Below, in pieces: positions 39,275 to 39,276 of a DNA stretch of 39,276 bases. How positions within the stretch are numbered: the stretch's first letter is position 1; each line of letters begins with the position of its first letter. Under the pieces are notes generated by a model. The model did not search any database and was not told the origin of the DNA. It was given only the letters and a program-made list of their open reading frames with translations. The DNA is taken from contig NZ_JAKEIO010000067.1 of assembly GCF_021474405.1 (NCBI RefSeq), forward strand, positions 1-39,276, read 5' to 3'. Source of the stretch: [Streptosporangium] indianense (GTDB lineage Bacteria; Actinomycetota; Actinomycetes; Streptomycetales; Streptomycetaceae). The position numbers were made by a program, and so were the translations under genes.

Positions 39275-39276
39275 GA

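Overview
This window is high-GC chromosomal DNA from a Streptomyces species. GTG and TTG starts are frequent, Shine-Dalgarno sequences are AGGAGG-like, coding is dense, and several families are typical of the genus: the GATC-binding nucleoid protein Gbn, DUF3099, a 38-residue transporter-associated peptide and DUF6286. From memory, the order serB ... fabI-fabG ... tyrS ... moaA ... gbn matches the S. coelicolor core region around SCO1807-SCO1846. This looks like vegetative core chromosome, not a genomic island. I see no rRNA, tRNA, CRISPR array, insertion sequence, phage gene or biosynthetic cluster.

Left part (1-10 kb): a possible C-terminus of an upstream gene, an alpha/beta hydrolase, an uncharacterised helical protein, a VOC-fold protein, an ABC-F ATPase preceded by a tiny leaderless upstream ORF with mutually exclusive hairpins, the nucleoid protein gene gbn behind a dense cluster of its own GATC sites, and a crotonase. 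Then comes a six-gene envelope-stress module: a divergent P10-family protein, two Asp23 proteins, a DUF2273-like membrane peptide, a DUF6286 membrane protein and an AmaP-like anchor.

Middle (10-25.5 kb): an SDR with an altered active site in an operon with a GH15 glycosidase; SURF1, whose start codon lies inside a perfect hairpin; a small zinc-binding protein; a DEDDh exonuclease with a BRCT domain; a sterol-desaturase protein with a 24-residue tandem repeat tail, coupled to a YhhN lysoplasmalogenase; a CopD protein; two tandem secreted subtilases with a stretch of almost identical DNA; a DUF485/acetate-type symporter operon; and moaA.

Right part (25.5-39.3 kb): small proteins (DUF3099, GlsB-type), tyrS, and the tldD-tldE pair. 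An 86-bp insertion flanked by 31-bp direct repeats splits the tldD/tldE junction and creates a 29-codon mini-ORF coupled at both ends. Then come the fatty-acid synthesis pair fabG-fabI, a small secreted protein, a GntR/FCD regulator divergent from a CynX/NimT transporter with an AT-rich operator-like site between them, a SixA-type phosphatase, serB, and the C-terminal part of a proline-rich repeat protein running off the window.

The points most worth a second look are the ABC-F leader, the GATC cluster at gbn, the tldD/tldE insertion, the SURF1 start hairpin and the Asp23 module. All functional statements rest on reading motifs by eye and on recalled family knowledge; no database search was run.
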